64,000 nucleotides of DNA, taken from the NCBI GenBank assembly GCA_904395815.1, contig CAJFOC010000024.1, positions 20,334 to 84,333 on the forward strand, read 5' to 3'. Source of the stretch: an uncultured Holdemania sp. (GTDB taxonomy: Bacteria > Bacillota_I > Bacilli_A > Erysipelotrichales > Erysipelotrichaceae). Position numbers and translations under genes: made by a program. Below the pieces are notes generated by a model. The model did not search any database and was not told the DNA's origin. It saw only the letters and a list, made by a program, of their open reading frames with translations. Shown here one piece after another: positions 1 through 10,670 of this stretch; position 1 is the first letter of the stretch; every line of letters begins with the position of its first letter.

Positions 1-160
1 GCGTTCTTTAACGCGGGTGGAAACCGCGGAAGGCGTTCTGGAAATTGAAAATCAGACGGAACTGCTGGAGCTGAGCAGCGAATGCTGGCGCGTGGTGTAT
101 CGCAGCGGCGAGCTGGAGCGTTTTCAGTTTGAGTGGTGGTTGAAGGAGGCAGAAGCGTGA
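1..160 (+). CDS. C-terminus of a DUF1934/YwiB-like protein (5' truncated by window edge)
   Basis: Open frame ...ETAEGVLEIENQTELLELSSECWRVVYRSGELERFQFEWWLKEAEA* ending in TGA at 160, overlapping the argS start; YwiB-like genes commonly precede argS. Confidence 0.45.
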   Translation, partial: RSLTRVETAEGVLEIENQTELLELSSECWRVVYRSGELERFQFEWWLKEAEA

Positions 161-1803
161 ATCAGATTGAAATGAATTTGAAACAATGCGTCATCGACGC
201 GGTCAGCCGGGCTTTTGGTCTGCAGCTGAGCGCTGGGGATGTCGTCATTGAGATACCGAAAGAAAAAGCGCACGGGGATTATTCCACTAACACGGCGATG
301 CGGCTGACCCGTCAGCTGCGTCAGAATCCGCGGCAGATTGCGCAGCAGCTGATCGATCATCTTGATCTTCAGCAGGGTTCCATTCGTCAGGCGGAGATTG
401 CCGGACCGGGCTTCATCAATTTTTTTATGAAGTCAGACAGTCTGACGGAAGTGATTGCGACCGTGCTTCGCGAAGATGAAAATTACGGCCGCAGCAACGA
501 CGGTCAGGGACTGAAGGTCAATGTGGAATATGTTTCCGCCAATCCGACCGGAGATCTGCATCCGGGGCATGCCCGCGGCGCGGCCATGGGCGATTCGGTG
601 ACCCGGCTGATGAACTTTGCCGGCTACGATGTGACCCGGGAATACTATGTCAACGATGCGGGCAATCAGATCCGCAACATGGCCAATTCGCTGCAGGCTC
701 GTTACCTGCAGGCTTGCGGGGTGCAGGCCGAGGTGCCGGAAGACGGTTATCACGGTCCGGATCTGATCAAAATTGCGGAAACGCTGAAAGCGGAATACGG
801 CGATTCGCTGGCGCATAAGGATAAAGCGGAAACCTACCCGTTTTTCCGTCAGGAAGGTCTGAAAGCGGAACTGGCCAAGCTGAAGGAAGATCTCAAGGCG
901 TTCAGGGTGGAGTTTGACGTCTGGACCAGCGAGCAGAGCATCTATGACCGCGGCATGGTGGATCGGGCGCTGCAGCTGCTGAAGCAGCAGGGCATGACCT
1001 ACGAGAGCGAAGGCGCGCTGTGGCTGAGGACGACGGATTTTGGCGACGACAAAGACCGGGTGCTGGTGAAAAGCGATGGCAGCAATACCTATCTGATGCC
1101 GGATATCGCTTATCATGTGGATAAATTTGACCGCGGTTATGACAAGCTGATCGACTTCTTCGGCGCCGATCATCACGGCTACATCGCGCGATTGAAAGCA
1201 GCGGTGCAGGCGTTGGGAAAAAACAGAGATGATCTGGAAATCGATATCATCCAGATGGCCCGGATGGTCAAGGACGGCCAGGAATTCAAGATGTCCAAGC
1301 GGACCGGTAAGGCGGTCGCGCTGAAGGATCTGGTAGAAGAAGCCGGCGTTGATGCCGTGCGGTATTTCTTCGTTTCCCGGGCGGCGGACACGCATATGGA
1401 TTTTGATATCGACATGGCAAAACGCCAGACCAACGAAAATCCGGTATACTACGCGCAATATGCGCATGCCCGGATGTGCTCCATTCTGCGCTCGGGTCAG
1501 GATCTGGCCATGGCGGACAGCTACGGGCTGATTCAGCATGAAAAGGAGCTGGATCTGCTGAAGCATATCAACGAGTTTGCCTCGGTGGTAGCGGAAGCGG
1601 CCAGAACCCGTCAGCCGCATAAAATGTGCAATTACATCACACGGCTGGCTCAGCTGTTTCATAGCTTCTATGGGGATTGCAAGGTTCTGGATCAGCAGAA
1701 CCCGGAGCTGAGTTCTCAGCGTCTGGCGCTGGTCAAGGCCGCGCAGATTACCCTGCGTAACGCGCTGGGACTGATCGGGGTCAGCGCGCCGGAAAAAATG
1801 TAA
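157..1803 (+). CDS. argS: Arginyl-tRNA synthetase
   Basis: VEYVSANPTGDLHPGHARGAAMGD, HIGH-like motif and MSKRTGKAV; GTG start at 157 behind AAGGAGGC. Confidence 0.95.
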   Translation: MNQIEMNLKQCVIDAVSRAFGLQLSAGDVVIEIPKEKAHGDYSTNTAMRLTRQLRQNPRQIAQQLIDHLDLQQGSIRQAEIAGPGFINFFMKSDSLTEVIATVLREDENYGRSNDGQGLKVNVEYVSANPTGDLHPGHARGAAMGDSVTRLMNFAGYDVTREYYVNDAGNQIRNMANSLQARYLQACGVQAEVPEDGYHGPDLIKIAETLKAEYGDSLAHKDKAETYPFFRQEGLKAELAKLKEDLKAFRVEFDVWTSEQSIYDRGMVDRALQLLKQQGMTYESEGALWLRTTDFGDDKDRVLVKSDGSNTYLMPDIAYHVDKFDRGYDKLIDFFGADHHGYIARLKAAVQALGKNRDDLEIDIIQMARMVKDGQEFKMSKRTGKAVALKDLVEEAGVDAVRYFFVSRAADTHMDFDIDMAKRQTNENPVYYAQYAHARMCSILRSGQDLAMADSYGLIQHEKELDLLKHINEFASVVAEAARTRQPHKMCNYITRLAQLFHSFYGDCKVLDQQNPELSSQRLALVKAAQITLRNALGLIGVSAPEKM

Positions 1804-1820
1804 GAAAGGACTGTGGATTC

Positions 1821-2180
1821 GTGTCAAATCGTTCAATGACGGATGTTGCTTATCAGCTGTTAAGCAAGAAGAAAAACAGCGTTGCCTTCAACAAGCTGTG
1901 GGATGAGGTGTCTCAGATCATGGGTTATTCGGAAAATGTGGCGGACAGAAAAATCGCTTCATTTTATACGGCGATGATGCTGGACAGCCGCTTTACCTCT
2001 CTGAGCAACAACAAGTGGGATCTGCGTTCCCGTCATACGTACAATGAAACGCACTACGATACCAGCGCGATTGTGCTGGATGACGACAGCAGCGAGGATC
2101 TCGATGAGCTGGACAGCTTCGAGGAGGATAACGACCACGAGAAGCCAGCTTACGATGAAAACGCGGAAGAAAGCTATTAA
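1821..2180 (+). CDS. rpoE: DNA-directed RNA polymerase delta subunit
   Basis: 119 aa, N-terminal DVAYQLLSKKKNSVAFNKLWDEV domain plus acidic tail; follows argS. Confidence 0.8.
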   Translation: MSNRSMTDVAYQLLSKKKNSVAFNKLWDEVSQIMGYSENVADRKIASFYTAMMLDSRFTSLSNNKWDLRSRHTYNETHYDTSAIVLDDDSSEDLDELDSFEEDNDHEKPAYDENAEESY

Positions 2181-2230
2181 TCTGAAATGCAGGCGGCGCA
2201 AGCCGCTTTTTGTAAACAAGGAGGGAAGTC

Positions 2231-2887
2231 ATGGCCACAGCGGTATGGGACTGGAACGGAACGTTATTGGATGATGTGGAGGTCTGCATCGGTACGATGA
2301 ATGAGATGCTGCGCCGGCGTCATCTGCCGACATTGCCCGATCGGGCAGCGTATCAGCGTGTTTTTACTTTTCCGGTGATCGACTACTACCGGCGGGTGGG
2401 GCTGGATCTGGAAAAGGAAAGCTTTGAGCAGCTGTCGGAGGAATACATGAGCGAATATCATCGGCGGGCGGTGCACTGCGGTTTGTTTGCGGATGTTGAG
2501 GAGGGAATCGGGATGCTGCAAAAAAGCGGTATCCCGTCGCTGATTCTGTCCGCTTCCCGTCAGGATCATCTGCGGCGGCAGACGGATCAATGCGGCTGTA
2601 CCGATTGGTTCAGCGATCTGATCGGTATTTGTGATATTTATGCCCGGGAAAAGCTGAGCGCGGCTCAGGTGTGGCTGAAGCGTCATCCGCAATCGGATCA
2701 AAACATGATCATGATCGGCGATTCTCTGCATGACGCGGAGGTTGCGGCGGCGCTGGCATGGGACTGCATTTTGATTGACCGCGGGCATCAGAGCCGCGAT
2801 CTGCTGGAAACTTCCGATAGACCCGTTGTCTCCACAGTATCGGAAGCGGTATCGCTGATTCTGGCAAAGCACAAAGCGGAACGGTGA
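2231..2887 (+). CDS. HAD family hydrolase (phosphoglycolate phosphatase-like)
   Basis: VWDWNGTLLDD motif I, MIGDSLHDAEVA motif IV. Confidence 0.8.
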   Translation: MATAVWDWNGTLLDDVEVCIGTMNEMLRRRHLPTLPDRAAYQRVFTFPVIDYYRRVGLDLEKESFEQLSEEYMSEYHRRAVHCGLFADVEEGIGMLQKSGIPSLILSASRQDHLRRQTDQCGCTDWFSDLIGICDIYAREKLSAAQVWLKRHPQSDQNMIMIGDSLHDAEVAAALAWDCILIDRGHQSRDLLETSDRPVVSTVSEAVSLILAKHKAER

Positions 2888-2914
2888 TGGAAAACGAAAT
2901 CATATGGTAAAAAC

Positions 2915-2954
2915 AAGGATGGATATCAGGGAAATTCTCTGTCCATCCTTTTTT
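2915..2954 (+). terminator. Intrinsic terminator after HAD gene
   Basis: AAGGATGGA...TCCATCCTT stem followed by T-run. Confidence 0.8.
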
Positions 2955-3065
2955 ATCGGAATTCTGGCTGAAAGAAAGCCGCAGATTAAACAAGTTTTGG
3001 TCATGATGAAGGGATCAAAGGGGAAGTTAGTGATGATGAGAATGATAAAAAGGAACTTTGGCTGC

Positions 3066-3112
3066 AAAAAAAAAAGACTGCGGCATCGACTTTAACAAGT
3101 CGCTGGCCGCAG
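3066..3112 (-). terminator. Intrinsic terminator for the DUF1846 gene
   Basis: ACTGCGGC/GCCGCAGT stem; on the minus strand followed by a 10-T run. Confidence 0.8.
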
Positions 3113-3119
3113 TGTTTTA

Positions 3120-4604
3120 TCAGCGATGATACAGTTTTTTCTTCTGATAAACCGGTTCGCAGGTCAGGTTCATGCCCAGTTTCTTGAATGTCGACAAGTC
3201 GACTTCTGAAAGCAGGACGGTGGAATGGACTTCGCAGTCTTTCAGTTTTTTCAATTGCTGCATGGCCAGATGGGAAACCGGATTGTTGGTGGCCGCAATC
3301 GCCAGCGCGATGAGAATTTCATCGGTATGCAGGCGCGGATTGTGATTGCCCAGATGCTGGACTTTCAGTTTCTGAATCGGTTCAATGACATTGGGGGAAA
3401 TCAGCGGAATGTTATCGTTGATGCCGCCCAGTTCTTTCAGCGCGTTGAGCAGCGCAGCGCTGGAAGCCCCCAGCAGATCAGACGTTTTTCCGGTGATGAT
3501 GCGGCCGTCATTCAGCTCAATCGCCACTGCCGGCGCTTCAGTGCAGGCGGCCTTGGCCAAAGCCGCTTCCGCGACTTTGCGGTCATGCCGGGTGATGCCG
3601 GCCTGATTCATGATCAGCTCAATTTTACCGACGGCTTCCTCAGAGCCGATATCTAGCCGCAGATCGCACAGCGCCTGAAAATACCGGCGCAGAATCTCGT
3701 CCAGACTGGCCTGGCGGGCTGCCTCATCGTCAATGATGCAGTAGCCGGCCATGTTGACGCCCATGTCTGTCGGCGATTTGTAGGGGGAGACGCCCGCGAT
3801 CTTTTCAAACAACGTATTGAGTACCGGGAACACTTCGACATCGCGGTTATAATTGATCGCGGTTTCGCCATACGCTTCCAGATGGAACGGATCGATCATG
3901 TTGACGTCGTTCAGATCGGCAGTGGCTGCTTCGTAAGCCAGGTTGACCGGATGTTTTAACGGCAGATTCCAGATCGGGAAAGTTTCAAATTTGGCATAAC
4001 CGGCCTGGATTCCGCGCTTATAATCATGATACAGCTGCGACAGGCAGGTTGCCATTTTGCCGCTGCCCGGTCCCGGCGCGGTGACGACGATCAGCTCGCG
4101 AGTCGTTTCGATGTATTCGTTGCGCCCGAATCCCTCGTCGGAAACGATGAAGGAAACGTTGCTGGGATACCCGGCGATCGGATAGTGAAGGACAACGCGG
4201 ATTCCCAGCCCTTCCAGCTTTTTCTTGAACAGATCGGCGGTAATCTGTCCGGCATACTGAGCGATGACGACAGAACCGACGTACAGATCAATGCTGCGGA
4301 AGGCGTCGATCAGACGCAGTACATCGAGATCGTAGGTGATGCCCAGATCGCTGCGGACTTTGTTTTTTTCAATATCCGCAGCGTTAATGACAATGACGAT
4401 TTCCACCGATTCCTTTAATTCCATCAGCATCTTGATCTTGCTGTCAGGATGAAACCCTGGTAATACGCGGGAAGCGTGGAAGTCGTCAAAAAGCTTGCCG
4501 CCGAATTCGAGATAAAGCTTGTTGCCGAACTGCTGGATTCGTTCTTTAATGCGCAGCGACTGCATCTGCACATATTTTTCGTTATCAAAAGCGATTTTTT
4601 TCAT
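3120..4604 (-). CDS. DUF1846 domain-containing protein
   Basis: 494 aa, [51 protein letters not shown]. Confidence 0.85.
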   Translation of the reverse strand: MKKIAFDNEKYVQMQSLRIKERIQQFGNKLYLEFGGKLFDDFHASRVLPGFHPDSKIKMLMELKESVEIVIVINAADIEKNKVRSDLGITYDLDVLRLIDAFRSIDLYVGSVVIAQYAGQITADLFKKKLEGLGIRVVLHYPIAGYPSNVSFIVSDEGFGRNEYIETTRELIVVTAPGPGSGKMATCLSQLYHDYKRGIQAGYAKFETFPIWNLPLKHPVNLAYEAATADLNDVNMIDPFHLEAYGETAINYNRDVEVFPVLNTLFEKIAGVSPYKSPTDMGVNMAGYCIIDDEAARQASLDEILRRYFQALCDLRLDIGSEEAVGKIELIMNQAGITRHDRKVAEAALAKAACTEAPAVAIELNDGRIITGKTSDLLGASSAALLNALKELGGINDNIPLISPNVIEPIQKLKVQHLGNHNPRLHTDEILIALAIAATNNPVSHLAMQQLKKLKDCEVHSTVLLSEVDLSTFKKLGMNLTCEPVYQKKKLYHR

Positions 4605-4731
4605 TGCGATTTCCCCTTAAAAATTCAATTCTATATTATAACAGAAAAACGGGAACGTGGCTATTGTTCCTCGCATCTTGCCGGCGGTCAAAAGAAAAGG
4701 GGAGGCTGCGGCGGCCTCCCTGACAACGCTG

Positions 4732-6348
4732 TCAGGCAAACTGAAACAGGCTTGGATAATCATGGGTAATGGCGTAGCGGCTTTCCTCGCTGCAGCGCAG
4801 AAACAGCGCCAGGCTTTCAATGCTGATCTGGCCGGCATTCATCAGCCATGCCGTCATGGAATCCGGATCCATGCGCAGTTCCGCTTCCAGCTGTTCAATC
4901 TTTTTCAGCCCGTAGCAGTAACAGGTGAAATAGCCGAACATGTTTTCCTGAGCCAGCACCTGACCGCGGGCGGTCCGCTCGTCAAAGCCCAGCTCTTTCT
5001 GATACAGTTCGACGACCTCGCCGATTTGCCTGTTTTCCAGACGCAGCATCAGATCGGCTTTGATTCTGACGGCGGTATGATGACGGCGCAGCGCGGTAAA
5101 CAGCGGAAAATAAGGATCTTCAGCGAAGATGGATTCATAGACCCGCTCGCTGCGATGGGCGGTGCCTTCGATAATCGGATCGGCTTTCGGACCGCCTTTC
5201 ATCGTCTGCAAAATCGGATCGCTGCAGCTGTGGACAAACTGCAGGTGATGACCGAAATAGGCCTCATGAATCGTATTGACCTTGATCCATCCGTCGCTGA
5301 CGGCGGTGAAATTGGTTTCATTGAGGAACATTCGGCCGCGAATCGGTCTTTCATACGGGCAGCCGTTCATATAACCGCCCCAGGGGAACGATTCCCGCAG
5401 CTCTTCAGGCACGCCGGTCAGCTCGCAGCTTTCGCCTAAAGGCAGCCACAGCTTTTTCGCACAGGCTTCGCGGACCCGGCGCAGATAGCGATGACCGCGT
5501 TCAAACATTTCTTCAGCGCTGCTGCAGGGGCCGGCATGCGTATCGAGCAGTTCCCGTACCTCCTGAAGAGTGGTAACCGGATGAGCGGCCAGGCGTGAGG
5601 CGATGGCCATCATCGTACTGCGGGTCTTGTCCATCTCTTCTTCATACCAGCCCAGCAGATCGTCCAGATCCACACCCAGACGCAGCTTCAGCACTCGTCG
5701 GTATTGCTGCGGATCGGTATGGAGCCGCTCCTGCAGGCCGCGCAGAGTTTTTTGCTGAGGGGCAGGCAGTTTCTGCTGCAGATGACAGATCAACGCCTGC
5801 AGCTGTTCGCTGTTTTCGTGCAGCACGGCAGCCAGCGCTGCCCATTGCGGTTTCAGCGTACCGATGGTGCGGACAATCTGGTTGTTGAACTCAAGCGCTC
5901 CCTGAAGTAACGCGGACTGCTGTGATTTTTCCATCGTTTCAGCTCGTTGTTGCCACAAGGCAAGACTTTCCCGCATGGCGCTGTGACGCTGCAGTAACAG
6001 GTCGAAACGCAGTGATTCACGCCGCTGATCGCGTGTCAGCAATGTTTTCAGAAACTGCTGCTGACGAGAGAACCAGTTTCCGGAACCCTCAAAAGCGTCT
6101 TCCAGATCCAATGACAACATATCGGTATAGTCAGTAAAGTGGCGGATGAAAAAGCGGTCAATCTCCGTTTTATCAGGCAGCGCCTGAATACGGCGGTTCA
6201 GCTGTGTCAGCTGCTGCCGCAGCTGATGCTGCAGCGCCGGATCCGGCCGCAGCGGTTCTGTCTGAAATGCTCCCAGACTGAAAAGCCGGTCATGCAGCAG
6301 CGCCAGATCTCTGTCCAGTTCACGGATAGTACGGATTGAGTCGTTCAT
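4732..6348 (-). CDS. DUF885 family (putative metallopeptidase-like)
   Basis: HEAYFGHHLQ motif and C-terminal GLKKIEQLEAELR region typical of DUF885. Confidence 0.75.
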   Translation of the reverse strand: MNDSIRTIRELDRDLALLHDRLFSLGAFQTEPLRPDPALQHQLRQQLTQLNRRIQALPDKTEIDRFFIRHFTDYTDMLSLDLEDAFEGSGNWFSRQQQFLKTLLTRDQRRESLRFDLLLQRHSAMRESLALWQQRAETMEKSQQSALLQGALEFNNQIVRTIGTLKPQWAALAAVLHENSEQLQALICHLQQKLPAPQQKTLRGLQERLHTDPQQYRRVLKLRLGVDLDDLLGWYEEEMDKTRSTMMAIASRLAAHPVTTLQEVRELLDTHAGPCSSAEEMFERGHRYLRRVREACAKKLWLPLGESCELTGVPEELRESFPWGGYMNGCPYERPIRGRMFLNETNFTAVSDGWIKVNTIHEAYFGHHLQFVHSCSDPILQTMKGGPKADPIIEGTAHRSERVYESIFAEDPYFPLFTALRRHHTAVRIKADLMLRLENRQIGEVVELYQKELGFDERTARGQVLAQENMFGYFTCYCYGLKKIEQLEAELRMDPDSMTAWLMNAGQISIESLALFLRCSEESRYAITHDYPSLFQFA

Positions 6349-6403
6349 CGTTGTTCCTCCTTATCAGAATAAAAGAAAACCAGTCCGGTCAGACTGATTA
6401 TTC

Positions 6404-6688
6404 TTAAGAATAAGTCTTATCGGATACCGGGGAACCGATATCTTCCTCACCGCGCTGTTCCAGTTCTTCTTCCAGACTGTAGGTAATGTCTTCCAGCGCA
6501 GAAACCATGGATTTCAGCTGTTCCCGAATCAGATTCAGCCGCGTGTAGGCAAGCTGAAGCGACGCCGCAGAGGAAGAATCGCGATTCTGACAATCCTGTT
6601 TGATCACATTCAGGACTGACGCATCCAAATTGTCCACAATGGCAGCCAGGTCCCAGGCAATATCGTAAATCTCTGAACTTTTTTTCAT
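6404..6688 (-). CDS. Small hypothetical protein, acidic C-terminus
   Basis: Start at MKKSSEIYDIAWDL chosen because GGAGGAAAGGGT precedes it; no family recognised. Confidence 0.6.
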   Translation of the reverse strand: MKKSSEIYDIAWDLAAIVDNLDASVLNVIKQDCQNRDSSSAASLQLAYTRLNLIREQLKSMVSALEDITYSLEEELEQRGEEDIGSPVSDKTYS

Positions 6689-6845
6689 ACCCTTTCCTCC
6701 GGTTGGAATTCTATCCAACATTTCTTTTCAATACAATGTTTTTCAAGCAAGCGGAAATCGGACAGATACAGTGAAATCCGGCTGTCCTTATTATAAACAA
6801 TTTTTACTCTTTCGTGGGAAAAAAAGTCACGTAATGCGACATTTT

Positions 6846-6925
6846 TTGTTCCCTGAGGAACAAAAACGTTGTACAGAGGAACATTTTTTGGTACAGAAGA
6901 ACATTGCAGACAGATTGTGTTCCTG
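6846..6925 (+). promoter_or_regulatory. Operator-like repeat array upstream of fba
   Basis: TTTTTGTTCC-CTGA-GGAACAAAAA palindrome, GTACAGRGGAACATT/GTACAGAAGAACATT direct repeats, further TGTTCC. Confidence 0.5.
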
Positions 6926-7005
6926 TGTCAATTTACGCCGCTTGCGACTTCTCAAATCATGAAAAAAGGAGTAAAATAAGGGCGTAGAAACAGGAGGAGT
7001 AGTTT

Positions 7006-7872
7006 ATGGCATTAGTTTCCGCAAAAGAAATGATCGAAAAAGCTCACGAAGGCCACTACGCAGTAGGTGCTTTCAACATCAATAACATGGAATGGATCAA
7101 GTCGATCCTGGCTGCCGCTGAAGAAGCGAAATCGCCGGTGATGCTGGGTGTTTCCGAAGGCGCCGGCAAGTACATGGCAGGCTTCAAGAATGTTGTCGCC
7201 ATGGTTCGTGAAATCCATGACTCGATGGGCATTACCGTACCGGTAGCGCTGCATCTGGATCACGGAACATTTGAAGGCGCGAAGGCCTGCATTGAAGCGG
7301 GATTCACTTCCGTTATGTTTGACGGCTCTCATTATGATTTTGATGAGAACGTTGCCAAATCCAAGGAAATCCTGGAGCTGGCTCATTCCAAGGGCATTTC
7401 CGTTGAATGTGAAGTCGGCGGTATCGGCGGCACAGAAGATGGCGTTACCAGCAACGGAGAACTGGCAGATCCTCAGGAGTGCGCAGCGATCGCGGCGCTG
7501 GGCGTTGATTTCCTGGCTGCGGGCATCGGCAACATTCATGGCAAATATCCGGCTGACTGGAAAGGTCTGAACTTCGAAAGACTGGCTGAAATCCAGGCGT
7601 CGACACAGGGCAAACCGCTGGTTCTGCATGGCGGCAGCGGCATCCCGGCGGATCAGATTGCCAAGGCCATCTCCCTGGGCGTTTCCAAGATCAACGTGAA
7701 CACGGAACTGCAGCTGGTCTTCGCGGATGCTACCCGTAAATACATCGAAGCGGGCAAGGATCTGGAAGGCAAGGGCTATGACCCGCGTAAGCTGCTGAAA
7801 CCGGGCGCGGATGCGATCACCAAGAAAGTTGTTGAGATGATCCATCAGTTCGGTTCTGCCAACAAGGCGTAA
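7006..7872 (+). CDS. fba: Class II fructose-1,6-bisphosphate aldolase
   Basis: ALHLDHGTFEGAKACIEAGFTSVMFDGSHYDF, VLHGGSGIPADQI, INVNTELQ. Confidence 0.93.
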   Translation: MALVSAKEMIEKAHEGHYAVGAFNINNMEWIKSILAAAEEAKSPVMLGVSEGAGKYMAGFKNVVAMVREIHDSMGITVPVALHLDHGTFEGAKACIEAGFTSVMFDGSHYDFDENVAKSKEILELAHSKGISVECEVGGIGGTEDGVTSNGELADPQECAAIAALGVDFLAAGIGNIHGKYPADWKGLNFERLAEIQASTQGKPLVLHGGSGIPADQIAKAISLGVSKINVNTELQLVFADATRKYIEAGKDLEGKGYDPRKLLKPGADAITKKVVEMIHQFGSANKA

Positions 7873-7884
7873 GAACAGAAATAA

Positions 7885-7925
7885 AAGTTGAGGTCTCTTC
7901 CAAAGGAAGGGCCTCAACTTTTTTG
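7885..7925 (+). terminator. Intrinsic terminator of fba
   Basis: AAGTTGAGG...CCTCAACTT followed by T-run. Confidence 0.85.
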
Positions 7926-7984
7926 TAATGTATTCTTTTGCGGTGCTGTCCTTCTGCTGCATCCATGCGGAATTATCTTTTTTG

Positions 7985-10153
7985 TCAATGACTCAGCTGT
8001 CTTGAATGGGCTTTGCTGTTCTTAGCATTGATTCTTTCAATTTCCTCGTTGATGATGTTGCCTAATGTCTTTTCGTCCAATTCAAGACTTTCCTTTGCCG
8101 CTTCCGATTGATCTGCGAAAGCGTCGAAAGCTGCCTGTTTTTCCGCCAATAAAGCGGTGATGCGCTCGTCTATGGTATTCTGGCAAAGCAGCCGGTACAC
8201 GAGAACATTCCTGGTCTGGCCCATGCGATAAGCCCTGGAAATTGCCTGGTTTTCAATGGAAGGCTTAAACTGAGGTTCACACAGGATAACGACGCTTGCC
8301 GACTGGATGTTCAGCCCTGTACCGCCTGCCTGAATCTGTGCTAATAAAACAGTTCCATCCGGCGCATGATCAAATTCGTCAATGATTTCCTGCCGCCTTT
8401 GAGGGGATACGGAACCGTTGATCGGAGCGGTACATTGAGGTCCCAGCAACAAAGAGATTTTACGGATGGTATCCAGGAAAAAAGAAAACACGATTACTTT
8501 ACGTCCTTCGGATTTTGCTTCCTCAATCAATTCCAGCATACGGCCTGCTTTGGAAGAGTGATGGAGGTTATCCACATTCCAGGATACACGTCGGGCTTCA
8601 TGATAATGCCTGCCCAGGACCGCTTTTTCATAGATGGCTTCTTCTTCCGGAAGCAGCGTGCACCACTCCTGGTTTTCAATCAGTTCCGGCAGTTCGGTCA
8701 GCACATCGTCCCTCTTTCGGCGATAATAGACCGGAGCCACTTTTTTTCTGAACTGAGGGGCAGAGGCAAGCGAGACCATACCTTGTACTTGAGAAGCGAC
8801 AGCAGGCTGAAGAATAGAAATAAGTTCGATCATCTCATCGACTTTGTTTTCCAGGGCGGTACCTGTCATAAATAAGAGTCTGTGGGCATGTTCGGCCAGC
8901 TTTTTAACGTTGATGGTACGACGTGCCTGCGGATTTTTGATGTAATGCGCTTTATCCACGGTCAGCATGGAAAAATGAAATCCGTCCTCCAGTTTAAAAT
9001 AGCCTGTTGTCTCATAGGTCGTTACGGCTACACCGCCGCGTTGGATCCAGGAGCGCAGTGCCGCCATTCGACCGGCGCCATGAACCTTGGTGACGGAAAG
9101 ACGACTGTGTTTACAGACTTCCCGACACCAGTTTTCAATTACGCTGGCAGGACACACCACGACAAAATGAGTAGCTCTTGTATTTCTCAGGGATACCATG
9201 GCGGCGATTGCCTGCACGGTTTTGCCCAGACCCATTTCATCCCCCAGCAAAACCCGTTCCTGGTGGAGAATATACTTAACTCCCCATTCCTGATAACGGC
9301 GCAGCTCACAAAGCAATCCATCCGGAAAAAAGCTTTCATCTTCAATTTCACGGGCAAGATCTTCCGGAAGTCCGTATACGGCATCATCGCTTCCCAGCAA
9401 ACCAGGACGAACATCCTCCAGGATATTGAAAAAGCGGATGGAGCTTTCCGAAAAATCGTCCCAGGCGCTGCTGTCGGAAATTTCGTTGACTGAAATCAGG
9501 TCGCAGAGAGCGTTCTGAACCTGGGCCCCATATTCATTAGTCAGCAGGTTGTTCAGCAGATCGTACGCTTCCTGCGCTTTTTTCTTTTTGGCCTTGGAGG
9601 CGAATAACCACCGAAAATTACTTTGAGCGGGCGCAAGATCTTCCATGGCATAACGGATAGTATGGCTGTATTGTGCCAGCATGTGGCGGCAGAATTCCGC
9701 ATGAGACAGACCCCGCCTATATCTGGAAATGGCCATCACCAGCTGTGTGGCCACGGGGGTTCTTTTATCTGTGCTGAGACGAATCTTTATTCCTTTCTGA
9801 ATCTGATCCGCCAGTTCATTGACTATCCGTTTGATTCCATAGGCGCTGTCTGTGCTGATACCATGAACGGAACCGATGCTGTAGACCGGAGCCTCGAAGA
9901 GATCTGCTATCGTACAGAAACCCTCTTCCCGCAATGCTTTTACACGAAAGCCGCGCTTGTCCCGATTGATTTCTTCAACAGGGATTTCGTGGAGAATTTT
10001 GGCTGTTTCCTGCATTACAAAATGGTTGACTGTCTGTTCCATTTCAGCACGGTACTGCTCTGAGATTGTTTCTCCCGCCTCCAGTCGGGACAGGTAATTT
10101 TTATGTTTGTCGATTAACCGATTGACCTGGGAAGAGGTAAAAGGTCTGGCCAT
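7985..10153 (-). CDS. SNF2-family (SF2) helicase with variant motif II
   Basis: LLGDEMGLGKTVQAIAAM (motif I), VDKAHYIKNP (motif II variant), LFMTGTALENKVDE, AISRAYRMGQTRNVLVYRLL (motif VI). Confidence 0.9.
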   Translation of the reverse strand: MARPFTSSQVNRLIDKHKNYLSRLEAGETISEQYRAEMEQTVNHFVMQETAKILHEIPVEEINRDKRGFRVKALREEGFCTIADLFEAPVYSIGSVHGISTDSAYGIKRIVNELADQIQKGIKIRLSTDKRTPVATQLVMAISRYRRGLSHAEFCRHMLAQYSHTIRYAMEDLAPAQSNFRWLFASKAKKKKAQEAYDLLNNLLTNEYGAQVQNALCDLISVNEISDSSAWDDFSESSIRFFNILEDVRPGLLGSDDAVYGLPEDLAREIEDESFFPDGLLCELRRYQEWGVKYILHQERVLLGDEMGLGKTVQAIAAMVSLRNTRATHFVVVCPASVIENWCREVCKHSRLSVTKVHGAGRMAALRSWIQRGGVAVTTYETTGYFKLEDGFHFSMLTVDKAHYIKNPQARRTINVKKLAEHAHRLLFMTGTALENKVDEMIELISILQPAVASQVQGMVSLASAPQFRKKVAPVYYRRKRDDVLTELPELIENQEWCTLLPEEEAIYEKAVLGRHYHEARRVSWNVDNLHHSSKAGRMLELIEEAKSEGRKVIVFSFFLDTIRKISLLLGPQCTAPINGSVSPQRRQEIIDEFDHAPDGTVLLAQIQAGGTGLNIQSASVVILCEPQFKPSIENQAISRAYRMGQTRNVLVYRLLCQNTIDERITALLAEKQAAFDAFADQSEAAKESLELDEKTLGNIINEEIERINAKNSKAHSRQLSH

Positions 10154-10670
10154 ATCTTACGCCTCCAGTTTCTTACAAGTCAGCAGCCTGTTCTGCGATT
10201 TTGCAGCTTCAGGCTCTGTTTCGATGGTTGCGGGTAACTCGCGAGGATGTTTGCGGCGAATGATACAGGTTTGTTCTTCTTTCTGGAAGAGCCGCTTTTC
10301 TGCAGTGTGACGGATGTTGGCAAAGGGGGTGGATCGGTTGGCGTCGTGTTGAAAACGGTATGGAGCGGCTCGCGGTATTCGTTAACTGAACATGCGATTT
10401 TCGTCTGTGTCCATGTGCTGTTGGCTTTTCCGATTGATAAGAATAGAGCTGGTCAACAGGCTTTGTCGTGCACAGTATAATGGATCCCTGTTTTTTCGTC
10501 AATGAAATGCCATGTCATTCCATGAGAAAGATGATTACCGCTTATTTGTTTAAATGAAGCACAGATCAGCCTGATGATATTTCGCGCAGGAGGGCAAAAA
10601 CGAGAATCATCATTGTAAGTTGACAAAGAAGTTGATCGATCGACCACTCTTCTATCACGATTCCAAAAGA

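Noticed and set aside
433-1836. 467-aa antisense ORF over argS
   Set aside because: Shadow ORF of a conserved gene with biased codon usage; no independent support.
6771-6962. 63-aa ORF upstream of fba
   Set aside because: Covers the operator-like array and promoter region; no SD; better explained as regulatory DNA.
10209-10502. 97-aa minus-strand ORF upstream of the helicase
   Set aside because: Frame disagrees with the fragments that look coding; composition random-like. Treated as part of a decayed region.
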